Assembly (NCBI RefSeq): GCF_001708935.1
Contig: NZ_MASI01000003.1
Span: 223,501 to 287,500, forward strand
Reading direction: 5' to 3'
DNA: 64,000 nucleotides
Source: Methyloligella halotolerans
GTDB taxonomy: Bacteria; Pseudomonadota; Alphaproteobacteria; Rhizobiales; Methyloligellaceae
The translations under genes and the position numbers were made by a program. The notes beneath the pieces were generated by a model, which saw only the letters and a program-made list of their open reading frames with translations, was not told the origin of the DNA and did no database searches. Below are positions 45,660-56,785 of this stretch, piece by piece (within the stretch, counting starts at the first letter, position 1; each line of letters opens with the position of its first letter).

Positions 45660-46424
45660 ATGGCCGACAAATATCCCTGGAAAGTTGCTTGGATCACCGG
45701 CGCGTCGGGGGCGATCTGCGGCGATGTCGCCCGGCGCCTGGCCGATGGCGGCGTGAAGGTCGCCGCAACGGCGCGGCCGTCCGAGGCGCTCGACCGGATT
45801 GGCTCCGAGCATGAAAATATCACGGCGTATCCGGCCGATGTGCTGGATGCCGACGCCCTCAAGGACTGCGCGGCCAAGATCGCCGGCGAACTCGGCGCAA
45901 TCGATCTCCTGATCGCGGGCGCGGGTATGTACGAGCCTTTCGACATCGACGATGTGGACGTCGCCGGTTTCGCGAAGACGATGGATCTCAATGTCTCCGG
46001 CGTCATGAACACGGTGGCATCGGCGCTGCCGGCCATGCTGGCGCGGCGGAGCGGTCACATCGCGCTGATGGGGTCGCTTTTTGGCTATACGGGCTGGCCG
46101 GGCAATGGCGGCTACGGAGCCTCCAAGGCGGCGATCATCAACCTCGCCGAGAGCCTTGCCCTGGAGCTGCGCAAGACGGGGGTGGACATCACCCTGGTCA
46201 GCCCGGGCTTCGTGGACACGCAGCTCAATGCCTCCTACGAGGGCAAAAAGCATTTCGTGATGAGCCCGGAGCGCTGCGCCAAGCGCATCTTGAAGAGGCT
46301 CCCCGGGCGGCCCTATGAGATCGCCTTCCCGGTGCAGGTGGCGCTGTTCCTGAAACTGGTGCGGGCCATGCCGAACGGCGTGGGACGGGCGATGATCCGC
46401 GCGTTCATCAAGGCGATGGGGTGA
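45660..46424 (+). CDS. Short-chain dehydrogenase/reductase family protein
   Basis: A 254-residue classical SDR. The coenzyme motif reads TGASGAICGD where the family has TGxxxGIG, so one glycine is replaced by cysteine. The catalytic tetrad is otherwise present: Asn in DLNVSGV, Ser in MGSLFG, and YGASK (Tyr and Lys). A PGFVDTQL segment follows. It starts seven bases after purA and overlaps the next gene by four bases, so it is in an operon with purA and the DinB gene. Confidence 0.82.
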   Translation: MADKYPWKVAWITGASGAICGDVARRLADGGVKVAATARPSEALDRIGSEHENITAYPADVLDADALKDCAAKIAGELGAIDLLIAGAGMYEPFDIDDVDVAGFAKTMDLNVSGVMNTVASALPAMLARRSGHIALMGSLFGYTGWPGNGGYGASKAAIINLAESLALELRKTGVDITLVSPGFVDTQLNASYEGKKHFVMSPERCAKRILKRLPGRPYEIAFPVQVALFLKLVRAMPNGVGRAMIRAFIKAMG

Positions 46425-46945
46425 GCATGAAGCCGACGATCGAAATGCTGGCGGGCTATAATGTCTGGGCGAACGGCCGGGTGTATGACGCCGTCGAAGC
46501 GCTTCCGGATGAGGACTATCGCGCCGATCTCGGCGCGTTCTTCGGATCCATCCATGGCACCCTGAACCATCTCCTGACGGCCGATTATATCTGGATGCGT
46601 CGCTTCACGGGCGAGGGTCCGAATCCGGACCGGCTGGACGCCATTCAGCATGAGGCGTTTGGCGATCTTCGCGCTGCGCGGAATGCGGCGGACCAGCGGA
46701 TCGCCGACTATGTGGCGGGGCTCGGCGAGAACGATATCGCGGGCGATCTGGTCTATCGGACCATGTCCAACCCGGCGGAGGTGCGTCAGCCGCTCGGCGG
46801 GCTGCTCGTCAATTTCTTCAATCACCACACCCACCACCGCGGTCAGGTGCACGCGATGCTCACGCGGCTGACGGGCGATGCGCCGTCGCTCGACATGATC
46901 CTTTTCCAGCGCGAGGCGGGGATCAGCGAGTTCCGTCCGCTTTAG
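46421..46945 (+). CDS. DinB family protein (putative metal-dependent hydrolase fold)
   Basis: A 174-residue four-helix DinB protein. The three-histidine metal site is visible: HGTLNHLLTADYIWMRRF near residue 45-60 and NHHTHHRGQVHAML near 135. Starts GTG 46421 (overlapping the SDR stop) or ATG 46427. DinB-fold enzymes include thiol transferases and stress-induced proteins; the substrate is unknown. It follows the SDR gene directly. Confidence 0.85.
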   Translation: MSMKPTIEMLAGYNVWANGRVYDAVEALPDEDYRADLGAFFGSIHGTLNHLLTADYIWMRRFTGEGPNPDRLDAIQHEAFGDLRAARNAADQRIADYVAGLGENDIAGDLVYRTMSNPAEVRQPLGGLLVNFFNHHTHHRGQVHAMLTRLTGDAPSLDMILFQREAGISEFRPL

Positions 46946-46984
46946 GGGGAGTCATCGGCTCTCAGGGTACCGACTGATAACGGG

Positions 46985-48343
46985 CTACAGCAGCTCGCGG
47001 AAATAGCGGTCGAGAAGGCGCTCTTCGGGATCGGCCATCTGGCGCGCCTCGTTGAACTTCGTCAGACGCTCCTCGCCAAATGCGTTCTGAACCTGGTCGC
47101 GGGTCAGGAACGGCGTCTGGTTGAATAGCGGCGTACCACCATTCTCGCTGCAGAACGCATTGTAGGCCTTCAGGAAGGTCTCCCACTCCTTGCCGCCGGT
47201 AGAGGCGGGATCGATGCTCAGGCCTGCGCTGTTCCAGGTGTAGGAGAACAGGTTGTTGCGATCCTGGGCGACGGAGTAGCCGACGCTCGGCAGATTGGTC
47301 CGATACCCCGTACGATCCTCGTATTGGATCAGGAAGTCGCAATAGCGCTCCAGGATGTCGAAGAAGCCCTCTTCCGGGAACGACCACATGCTGAAGATGT
47401 ATCTGTTCAGGCCGGGGTCGCGGGGATAGCTGATGATCTGCTCGTGAGGCCAGGTCTTGTCACCGCCGATGAGACGGGAGAGACCGAGGCGCAGCAGACT
47501 GAAATGGATGCGGTCCAGACCGTGGCGGATCGCCTTGTTGGGCGCCCATTCCTCGATCTTACGGGTGATCAGCGGGTCGTATTTGCGCCAGAACCGGTTG
47601 CGGTATTGCCAGCGGTGGCGCTGCTTCGGCGTCTCGGAGGGATTGTCCTTCTTGAGCTCGACGACCACGCGCTTCTCGTAGGGGAAGATGTAATACATCA
47701 CCGCGCAGCCGTCGGCCTTGTATTGGGGGAAGCGCTCGCGGAACTCCTTCAGGCTGAGATTGCGGTGGCGAAGCCACAGCGCTTCGGTCGGGCGGGTGCG
47801 GATGGTGATCTCGAAGACGATGCCCAGCAGCCCGTAGGAGGAGCGCATGAGATACATCTCCTCCGGGTTGTCCGTCTCGTTGATCTCGCGGATCTCGCCG
47901 GCCGGCGTCACGTAGCGCATGGCGGTGACGTAGGATGAGATCTGGCCGAACTCGTCGGGGAAGGAGGAATCCTTGGTGGCTGCCGTCGCCATGGCGCCCA
48001 GGGTCACGTTGCCGATCTCGGTCATGACGTGGAATTGGAGACCGTGCTTGCGGAGCTCGCGGGCCAAAGGCAGGAAGGTGATGCCGGCCTCGACGGTCAC
48101 CGTACCATCGCCGATCTCGAGGACTCGGTTCATCCCCAGCATGTCGACCATGGTGCCTTCGTCGCCGTTCATGCGGGCGGTGGAATGCATCGAGCCTTTC
48201 GGCCGCACGGGCGAGGGGAAACGATCCTTGTTGGTCAGGATCTCAACCAGATCCTGCGCGCTCTCCGGCTTCACCAGCACCTTGGGGCTATAGTCCCAGG
48301 TTCCGTCCCAGCTCTTGATCTTGACGTTGTGGCGAATTTCCAT
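46985..48343 (-). CDS. FAD-binding (VAO/aldonolactone oxidase-type) oxidoreductase
   Basis: From ATG 48343 (GGGGGATGGC upstream; frame open to 48373) there are 452 residues. The N-terminal FAD-binding domain shows VRPKGSMHSTARMNGDEGTMVDMLGMNRVLEIGDGTVTVEAGITFLPLARELRKHGLQ and TLGAMATAATKDSSF, then DNPEEMYLMRSSYGLLGIVFEITIRTRP, the PCMH/VAO pattern of sugar-lactone oxidases. The C-terminal half (WPHEQIISYPRD, RDNLFSYTWN) is the substrate domain. The substrate is not predictable. It converges on the DinB gene. Confidence 0.82.
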   Translation of the reverse strand: MEIRHNVKIKSWDGTWDYSPKVLVKPESAQDLVEILTNKDRFPSPVRPKGSMHSTARMNGDEGTMVDMLGMNRVLEIGDGTVTVEAGITFLPLARELRKHGLQFHVMTEIGNVTLGAMATAATKDSSFPDEFGQISSYVTAMRYVTPAGEIREINETDNPEEMYLMRSSYGLLGIVFEITIRTRPTEALWLRHRNLSLKEFRERFPQYKADGCAVMYYIFPYEKRVVVELKKDNPSETPKQRHRWQYRNRFWRKYDPLITRKIEEWAPNKAIRHGLDRIHFSLLRLGLSRLIGGDKTWPHEQIISYPRDPGLNRYIFSMWSFPEEGFFDILERYCDFLIQYEDRTGYRTNLPSVGYSVAQDRNNLFSYTWNSAGLSIDPASTGGKEWETFLKAYNAFCSENGGTPLFNQTPFLTRDQVQNAFGEERLTKFNEARQMADPEERLLDRYFRELL

Positions 48344-48538
48344 GCCATCCCCCAAACAAAGCGGTTGGGACATTAACTGAAACGGCGCGGGCTGCCACCC
48401 CGTAGAACAGGCAATCCCTGCAGGTGGCCGGGGCTTTTTGCCGCTTCGCGCGGCGGCGGCCCGGTTGGGGCTGTTTCGGTCCAGCGCTCATGTTAAAGGA
48501 CGGTTGTGGTGTCCAGGAGTTCGGGCGAGGGGTTTGCA

Positions 48539-49918
48539 GTGTCCGAGACTACGCAGCAGAAGCGATATTGCATCATCGGCGCCGGGGCTTGCGGTCTGCC
48601 CGTGGTGAAGGCCCTTGCCGAGCGCGGCATCGCCTTCGACTGCTTCGAGCGGCTCGGCGATGTGGGCGGTATCTGGAACCAGGAAAGCCCGCACCGGGTC
48701 TACCACTCCACCCATCTCAACTCGTCGATGAAGCTGACGCGGTACCGGGATTTCAAGGCCGCAGAAGATCTGCCGTACTATCTGAGCGCGGCCCAGGCCG
48801 AGGACTATCTGCGCGCCTACGCGAAGCATTTCGGTCTCTACGACAAGATCACCTTCAACGCCGAGGTGGTGCGTGCGGAGCGCGTCCGGGACGGCTGGAA
48901 CGTCACCGTGAAGGGCCAGGCCCCGCGAAAGCACTATGATGGGCTGATCGTTGCGAACGGGCACCATTGGTCTCCGCGCCTGCCCGAATACGACGGCGAC
49001 TTTTCCGGCGAGACGATCCACTCCCACGATGTGAAGTCGAAGGAGCAGCTCCGGGGCAAGCGGGTGCTTGTGGTGGGCGCGGGCAACTCCGCGGTCGATA
49101 TCCTCTCGGATGCCGCGGCGGAGAACGGACGCGCCGTCCACAGCATGCGCCGCAGCTACTACTTCTTCCCGAAGATGGTGCTCGGCAAGCCGACGGATCA
49201 GTTCGTCGATCTGACGAGCCGCTGGCCCTTGCCGCGCAGCGCGATGCGCTGGCTCTACCGGATGGGGATGGGTGTGCTTGTCGGCCGCCACCATCGCTAT
49301 GGTCTGCCGGAGCCGGATCACGATCTGTTCGAGGCCCATCCGACCGCCTGCACCACCTATCTCGACCATATCGTGCATGGACGCATCGCGGCGAAGCCGG
49401 GCATCGCGCGCCTCGACGGCAAGACGGTGCATTTCACGGACGATACGAGCGAAGAGATCGACATGCTGATCTTCGCGACCGGCTACGATCTCACCTTCCC
49501 CTTCATGGACGAATCCCACGTGCTCGACGAGGCGGGACGTTCAAAGCTGTTCCTGCATTGCTTCGACCGGACGGCGGACGACTTCTTCGTGGTCGGGCTA
49601 TTCGAACCGGCGGAGGGGGGCGTCTGGCAGCTCGCCGACTACCAGGCGAAGCTGATCGGGAGCTATCTGGTCTCGATGGTTCGAGCGCCGGAGAAAGCCA
49701 GGTGGTTCGCCAAGCTGAAGAGGGAGGCGCATCCCGATATCGGCCACGGTATCCCCTACAAGGGCACCATGTGGCACAAATTCGAGATCCAGCATTACCG
49801 CTTCCGGACATACATGAAGCGGCTTCTGAAGCGCTTCGGCCCGGTGGCCGACGAGGCGCTGGACGGGCGCAAGCTCGATACGGAGATGGTTCAGCAGGAG
49901 CTCAATAAAGCGGCCTAG
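48539..49918 (+). CDS. Flavin-containing monooxygenase
   Basis: GTG 48539 with GAGGGG upstream gives 459 residues. GAGACGLPVVKAL is the FAD GxGxxG, GNSAVDIL the NADPH-binding part, FSGETIHSHDVK corresponds to the FMO-identifying FxGxxxH(x)3(F/W) region though the last position is Val, and FATGYDLTFPF is the late ATG motif. FMOs oxygenate N or S atoms, or act as Baeyer-Villiger enzymes. It is convergent with the following SDR gene, overlapping by four bases. A GTG at 48506 is possible. Confidence 0.85.
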   Translation: MSETTQQKRYCIIGAGACGLPVVKALAERGIAFDCFERLGDVGGIWNQESPHRVYHSTHLNSSMKLTRYRDFKAAEDLPYYLSAAQAEDYLRAYAKHFGLYDKITFNAEVVRAERVRDGWNVTVKGQAPRKHYDGLIVANGHHWSPRLPEYDGDFSGETIHSHDVKSKEQLRGKRVLVVGAGNSAVDILSDAAAENGRAVHSMRRSYYFFPKMVLGKPTDQFVDLTSRWPLPRSAMRWLYRMGMGVLVGRHHRYGLPEPDHDLFEAHPTACTTYLDHIVHGRIAAKPGIARLDGKTVHFTDDTSEEIDMLIFATGYDLTFPFMDESHVLDEAGRSKLFLHCFDRTADDFFVVGLFEPAEGGVWQLADYQAKLIGSYLVSMVRAPEKARWFAKLKREAHPDIGHGIPYKGTMWHKFEIQHYRFRTYMKRLLKRFGPVADEALDGRKLDTEMVQQELNKAA

Positions 49919-50715
49919 GCCCTCTTCCACGCCTTCTTGGATGCCTTGCGGATTTGGCTCGCGACGAGGCCGGGTGCGATGGCATTGAGGAGGAAGAGCG
50001 CCTTGTAGAGGGCCGGCTTTACGATCACAGGCTTGCCGGCCTCCACCCCCTCGACGATGGCCTCGGCAGCCTCCGCTAGGCTCAGGGTCGGCAACAGGCG
50101 TTCGTCGGTCTCGGGCAGGTTCTCGCGGCTGCCGGGATTGTGCTCCCAGTAGGCGCTTTCTACGGTGCCGAGGACGATCAGACTTACGCCGATGCCTTGA
50201 GGCTTCAACTCCGTGCGCAGCGCTTCCGCGAAACCCTTCACGGCGTGGCGGGCGGCGATGTAGGTGCTGGCGTTGGGCCAGGCGAAATAGGCGCCGGGAG
50301 AGGCGACGAAAGCCAGGCGCCCGGAGCCGCGATCCACCATGGCCGGGAGCAGGGCGCGGGTAAGATAGACGCTCGCGAAATAAGGCACGGCTATCATCTT
50401 CACGGCCTCTTCGGTGCTCGTCTCCAGAAAGGGCCGCCAGCGGCCCGCGCCCGCATTGTTGATGACGAGGTCGGGAACGCCGGCCTCTTCGAGAAGCGCA
50501 TCGGCCGCCCGCTGGACGGCGCGGTCGTCGGCGAGGTCAACGGGGTAGACATCGGCGCGGCCACCCGTTTTGCGGATCTCTTCCGCGACGGTTTCGAGGC
50601 GCTGGCGGTCGCGGGCGAGCAGGAGGCAGCGATGACCTTTGGCGGCGAGCTGTCTGGCGGTTTCAGCGCCGATGCCGCTGGATGCGCCGGTGATGAGGGC
50701 CAGTTTTTCGCTCAT
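49915..50715 (-). CDS. Short-chain dehydrogenase with an altered catalytic lysine
   Basis: The 266-residue protein has ITGASSGIGAETARQLA, VINNAGAG and the catalytic Ser/Tyr in ASPGAYFAWPNASTYIAARHAVKG. The usual YxxxK reads YIAAR, so the general base lysine is replaced by arginine. The C-terminal basic tail (RKASKKAWKRA) follows a hydrophobic part and may contact membranes. The call as SDR is secure; activity is uncertain. Confidence 0.82.
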   Translation of the reverse strand: MSEKLALITGASSGIGAETARQLAAKGHRCLLLARDRQRLETVAEEIRKTGGRADVYPVDLADDRAVQRAADALLEEAGVPDLVINNAGAGRWRPFLETSTEEAVKMIAVPYFASVYLTRALLPAMVDRGSGRLAFVASPGAYFAWPNASTYIAARHAVKGFAEALRTELKPQGIGVSLIVLGTVESAYWEHNPGSRENLPETDERLLPTLSLAEAAEAIVEGVEAGKPVIVKPALYKALFLLNAIAPGLVASQIRKASKKAWKRA

Positions 50716-50876
50716 CTCAAGCCTCTTGTGCGGTCTCGGCGCGATTTCCGAACTGTGTGGCGTGACGGCTACAGTCGCAGAGGAATTCTCTCTCGGCCTG
50801 TCTACGATACTGCGGAGGGAGCGGCAGCGATATATTCTGAGACTTCTTCTTAACGCTAACAGAGGGGACCGGTTGG

Positions 50877-51245
50877 ATGGGCTCGTTTACTCGCGTCTTT
50901 GGGATGGCGCTTTTGGTGGCCGTTATCGGCATGACCTTTCACGCGTCGGCGCAGGCGCGCTGCGTCGGTATTTCTGGAACGGCTGACGGCTTCGATCAAC
51001 AGACTGCGATTTCGCGCGCTCAAGACTCGGTCGCGCAATCCGTGGCGGGGATCAAGTCCCAGTATCGTGTGCGCTCGGTCAGCCTGAGCCCGCGCAAAAT
51101 GCAGCCGCAGCCTTATTGGCGGGATGAGGTCACGCCGGACCTCTACGTGAAGCCCGATATCGTGACGAGCCAGACCCATACGGTTTGCTGGCACGGCGTG
51201 GTTTCGCCCTATGTCTGCACGTCGGGCGCACGGGCCTGCTTCTAG
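50877..51245 (+). CDS. Small secreted protein with four conserved-looking cysteines
   Basis: The 122-residue precursor has a signal peptide (MGSFTRVFGMALLVAVIGMTFHASAQA), then a mature domain with Cys at about 29, 103, 113 and 120, suggesting two disulfides, and a central AISRAQDSVAQSVAGIK helix. I recognise no named family. A GAGGGGACCGG stretch precedes the ATG. A terminator follows at 51291-51323. Confidence 0.6.
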   Translation: MGSFTRVFGMALLVAVIGMTFHASAQARCVGISGTADGFDQQTAISRAQDSVAQSVAGIKSQYRVRSVSLSPRKMQPQPYWRDEVTPDLYVKPDIVTSQTHTVCWHGVVSPYVCTSGARACF

Positions 51246-51290
51246 TTCTCGATGGAGAGCTAGGCGAAACGCTTCGCTTCTTGGATGAAA

Positions 51291-51323
51291 GGCCCTCGGA
51301 TCCGTCCGGGGGCTTTTTCTTTT
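51291..51323 (+). terminator. Rho-independent terminator
   Basis: An imperfect stem (GGCCCTCGGA with TCCGGGGGC) is followed by TTTTTCTTTT. It ends the secreted-protein transcript before the convergent emrB. Confidence 0.75.
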
Positions 51324-51354
51324 GGGGCTGGGTGCGGCGAGGCCGGGAAGGCGC

Positions 51355-52917
51355 TTAGCCGGCCGCCATGACCATGGGCCCGTCGGTCTGGGTGCGCTTC
51401 ATGATGAAGACCACCGGCAGGATCGCGAAGGTCACGATGCCGATGAACCAGAACAGGTCGACAAAGGCGAGGAGCTGGGCCTGCTTGGCGATCTCGATCA
51501 CGAGGGGCGCCATGGAGGAAGGCACGTCGGGATCGAGGCCTGCCTGGTTCAGATAGGTTCGCAGCTCGGGGTTGAACGGGCTCACGTGAACCGTCAGCTG
51601 GCTCCAATGCACCTGGCCCTGGCGCGCCAGCAGCCAGCTGACCACGGCGATGCCGATGGACGAGCCGATGCCGCGGGTGAGGGCGAAGAAGCCCGAGGCC
51701 TCATCCAGCTTGTCGCGCGGGATATCGCTGAAGGCGACGGTGGTGAGCGGCACGAAGAACATGCCCATGCCGATACCGGCGATCACGCCCGGCCAGGCGA
51801 TGGCCCAGGCGTCCGCCTGAAGGGTCAGGCCGGCCAGCATCATGGTGCCGATGGCGGAGACGATGATGCCGCTGGCGACGAGGATGCGGGCGTCCATGAA
51901 GTTCAGCAGGATGCGGCCGGTGATGGCCAGGGCGATGGCGCTGGCCACGGCTCGGGGCATGAACAGCATGCCGGCGCTCATGGGCGGGTAGCCCATCAGC
52001 CGCTGGGTCAGGAGCGGCAGGATGGCGATGGAGCCGAAGAGGGTGACGCCATATGCCATGATGGCGATCAGCCCGGCCGTGAAGTTCCGGTTCTTCACCA
52101 GGGACAGGTCGACGATGTTCTTCGAGTAGTTCCAGCCGCGCATGAAGAAGGCGATCCCGGAAAAGACCGTGACCGCGGTCAGCACGACAATGAGCTTTGA
52201 ATCGAACCAGCCCTTGGACTGCCCCTGATCGAGGACGAATTGCAGGGAGCCTACGCAGGCCACCAATAACAAGAGCCCAGTCCAGTCGGTGTTGAGGTCC
52301 TGGGTGCGCGACTTGGGAAGCTGGCCCATGGCGAGGAGCAGGGCGAACATGCCGAGCGGCACGTTGATGTAGAAGACTGCGCGCCAGACGAAGGTCTCGG
52401 TTAGCCAGCCGCCGAAGGTCGGCCCCAGGATGGGCGCCACCATGATGCCGAGGCCAAAGATGGCGAGGGCCTGGCCGTGCTTTTCCTTGGGGAAGGCGTC
52501 GAGCAGGATGGCCTGGCTCAGGGGCACCAGCGGCGCGCCGAACACGCCCTGGAGCAGCCGGAACACGACCATGCTTTCCAGGTTCCAAGCCGTACCACAC
52601 AGGGCTGAGGCGACGACGAAGCCAAGGATGGAGCCGGTGAGCAGACGGCGCCTGCCGAAGCGCTTGGAGAGATAGCCGGTCAGGGGCATGACCACGGCGG
52701 AGGCGACCAGGTAGGAGGTCAGCACCCAGGTGATCTGATCCTGGGTGGCACCGAAGGCGCCCAGCATATGAGGGGTCGCCACGCTGACGATGGTGATGTC
52801 GAGGACTTCGAGCACCGCGGCCAGCACCACGGCGACCACCAGCGCGAGAGAGGGCTTGGGATGAACCTCCGGCTGGGGGACGAGCGGTACTGGAACTTCG
52901 GCGGTGGCTTCCGTCAT
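51355..52917 (-). CDS. emrB: DHA2 family multidrug efflux permease (EmrB/QacA type)
   Basis: A 520-residue, 14-helix major-facilitator protein. The first loop TGYLSKRFGRRRLLTGS (motif A), the LDITIVSVATPHMLGAFGATQDQITWVLTSYLVASAVVMP start and GPTFGGWLTETFVWRAVFYINVPLG (motif C) are typical EmrB. It overlaps emrA by four bases and forms with it and an outer-membrane channel a tripartite pump. No TolC-type gene is in the window. Confidence 0.9.
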   Translation of the reverse strand: MTEATAEVPVPLVPQPEVHPKPSLALVVAVVLAAVLEVLDITIVSVATPHMLGAFGATQDQITWVLTSYLVASAVVMPLTGYLSKRFGRRRLLTGSILGFVVASALCGTAWNLESMVVFRLLQGVFGAPLVPLSQAILLDAFPKEKHGQALAIFGLGIMVAPILGPTFGGWLTETFVWRAVFYINVPLGMFALLLAMGQLPKSRTQDLNTDWTGLLLLVACVGSLQFVLDQGQSKGWFDSKLIVVLTAVTVFSGIAFFMRGWNYSKNIVDLSLVKNRNFTAGLIAIMAYGVTLFGSIAILPLLTQRLMGYPPMSAGMLFMPRAVASAIALAITGRILLNFMDARILVASGIIVSAIGTMMLAGLTLQADAWAIAWPGVIAGIGMGMFFVPLTTVAFSDIPRDKLDEASGFFALTRGIGSSIGIAVVSWLLARQGQVHWSQLTVHVSPFNPELRTYLNQAGLDPDVPSSMAPLVIEIAKQAQLLAFVDLFWFIGIVTFAILPVVFIMKRTQTDGPMVMAAG

Positions 52918-54020
52918 TGAGCGGCCTGCGCGTCCCCATTCTCGGCGGCAGCAGCGGCGGCACCGTCGCCCTCACCCTTGTCACCCTCGGTCGTGTCGAC
53001 GGTAACGGTGGCAGTGGCGCCGACGCGCAAGGGCATGCCCTTGTGCTGATCCGGCTTGGGAATGCGCACGCGGACCGGGAAACGCTGGGTCACCTTCACC
53101 CAGTTGCCCGACGCGTTCTCCGGCGGCAGCACGGAGAAGGTCGCGCCGGTGCCGGGGCTGATGCTTTCCACGACGCCGTTGAACCTCACACCCGGATACA
53201 TATCGAGGTGGATATCGGCGTCCTGGCCCGCATGAAGGCGGGCGATGTCGGTTTCCTTGAAGTTGGCGTCGACCCACCAGTGATCGCCCTCGATGATGGC
53301 GAAGAGCGGACGGCCCTGGCCGACGGTGGTGCCGGGGCGGACGTTGACCGTGGAGACCGTGCCGCCGCCCGGCGCCAGCACGTGGGTCTTCATGCGGTCG
53401 TAGATCGCCTTCTGGAGCTGGGCGGCCGCGGCCCGGAGCTTCACCGTCGGCGTTGAGATGGTGAGATCGGCATCCTGGGCCTTGGCGAACGCCTTCGCGG
53501 CATCGTCATACGCCTTCAGGGCGTCGCGCCAGCTCTTCTCCGCCTGGGTCAGCTGGTCGGAGGTGGTCGCGCCCTGCTTGAGGTCGTCCTTGGCCTTCTG
53601 GTAGCTGGCGAGGGACTCGTCGAGGGCGCGGCGCTGCTTGTCGAGGGCGTCGGCCGCGTTCTTCAGCTCGTCGGCGGCGGTGCCGGAGGCCGCGGCGGCT
53701 GCATCGAACTGCGCCTTCGCCCCGCGCACGGCGGCATCGTAGAGAGTGGGGTCGAGATCGAAGAGCGGATCGCCCTCTTTCACCTTCTCGTCGGTATCGA
53801 CGTAGACCGATTTGACGACGCCGTTCACCTCGGGGGCGACCCGAACGATGTCGGAGCCGATATAGGCGTTCTCGGTGCTGGGATAGTAGGTGCGGTACTG
53901 CCAGTAGCCGAACATGCCGGCCACCATGAGGACGAGCAGGACGCCAAGCGCTATCCAGCGGGTCCTCACGGACAGCAGGCGTTTCGGCTCTTCGGATTCG
54001 CTGGAAGCGGTCTCGGTCAC
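52914..54020 (-). CDS. emrA: Membrane fusion protein (HlyD/EmrA type)
   Basis: GTG 54020 is preferred because AGGACGAG lies at the right distance; an ATG at 54086 would add 22 residues. One transmembrane helix (RWIALGVLLVLMVAGMFGYWQY), then the biotinyl-lipoyl half YPSTENAYIGSDIVRVAPEVNGVVKSVYVDTDEKVKEGDPLF, a long coiled-coil hairpin and the second half VLAPGGGTVSTVNVRPGTTV ... WWVDANFKETDIARLHAGQ. The tail is Ala/Glu-rich. It couples EmrB to an outer-membrane factor. Confidence 0.9.
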   Translation of the reverse strand: MTETASSESEEPKRLLSVRTRWIALGVLLVLMVAGMFGYWQYRTYYPSTENAYIGSDIVRVAPEVNGVVKSVYVDTDEKVKEGDPLFDLDPTLYDAAVRGAKAQFDAAAAASGTAADELKNAADALDKQRRALDESLASYQKAKDDLKQGATTSDQLTQAEKSWRDALKAYDDAAKAFAKAQDADLTISTPTVKLRAAAAQLQKAIYDRMKTHVLAPGGGTVSTVNVRPGTTVGQGRPLFAIIEGDHWWVDANFKETDIARLHAGQDADIHLDMYPGVRFNGVVESISPGTGATFSVLPPENASGNWVKVTQRFPVRVRIPKPDQHKGMPLRVGATATVTVDTTEGDKGEGDGAAAAAAENGDAQAAQ

Positions 54021-54148
54021 TTCTCGTCCTAACCTCAAATGAACAGGTAAAGTATTGCGCTCATCTGCGCATGACATGCCGATCATCCCAAGGATCGGCA
54101 GAATTATGGCGTGGCTTAAACTGACTGATGCTGCGCTGCAAGGGCTGG

Positions 54149-54156
54149 ATGGTTAA
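54149..54156 (-). promoter_or_regulatory. TTAACCAT octamer on the minus strand between emrA and thiC
   Basis: ATGGTTAA on the plus strand, the reverse complement of the CtrA-like octamer seen upstream of the porin and lipoprotein genes. It lies about 130 bases upstream of the emrA start. It may be a chance match. Confidence 0.2.
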
Positions 54157-54263
54157 CGGCGAAGTCTTACCTCTTCGTGAGCGGGGCGGCCGGAGCGCAA
54201 ATAACGCGTCCGCAATCCTTCCGCTCCGGTTGAATGTCACCTCGGCGAGGCCTACTCTCTTTG

Positions 54264-56372
<2,109 letters not shown>

Positions 56373-56393
56373 CCCCGGACAGGTGAGGTGACC

Positions 56394-56747
56394 ATGGTGG
56401 AGCAGCGAGACGGTATCGATCCAACAACGGAGCCGAGCGGCACCGGCTGCAAGGAGTGCATGGCGGAAGGGGCCTGGTGGTTTCATCTGAGGCGCTGCGC
56501 CCAGTGCGGCCATATCGGCTGCTGCGACAGTTCGCCGAACCAGCACGCCACGAAGCATCATCACGAGACCGGCCACCCGGTGATCACGAGCTTCGAGCCC
56601 GGCGAGCGGTGGTTCTACGACTACCGCACGGAGAAGGTCTTCCGAGGCCCGGCGCTGGCGGACCCGCAATCCCATCCCGAAGACCAGCCCGTCCCCGGCC
56701 CGGCCGGCCGTGTGCCTCCGGATTGGGAGAGTTTGCTGAAGGGGTAG
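56394..56747 (+). CDS. UBP-type zinc finger domain protein
   Basis: A 117-residue protein from ATG 56394. The ZnF-UBP domain runs GCKECMAEGAWWFHLRRCAQCGHIGCCDSSPNQHATKHHHETGHPVITSFEPGERWFYDY, with the metal ligands CxxC, CxxC, C and several His. Eukaryotic homologues bind ubiquitin C-termini; bacterial ones have no established partner. It follows thiC by 21 bases and is probably in the same transcript, though the link with thiamine is unclear. Confidence 0.88.
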   Translation: MVEQRDGIDPTTEPSGTGCKECMAEGAWWFHLRRCAQCGHIGCCDSSPNQHATKHHHETGHPVITSFEPGERWFYDYRTEKVFRGPALADPQSHPEDQPVPGPAGRVPPDWESLLKG

Positions 56748-56785
56748 GGGGGTGTGTGTGGGGGGCTATGTGAGGGAATTATCTT

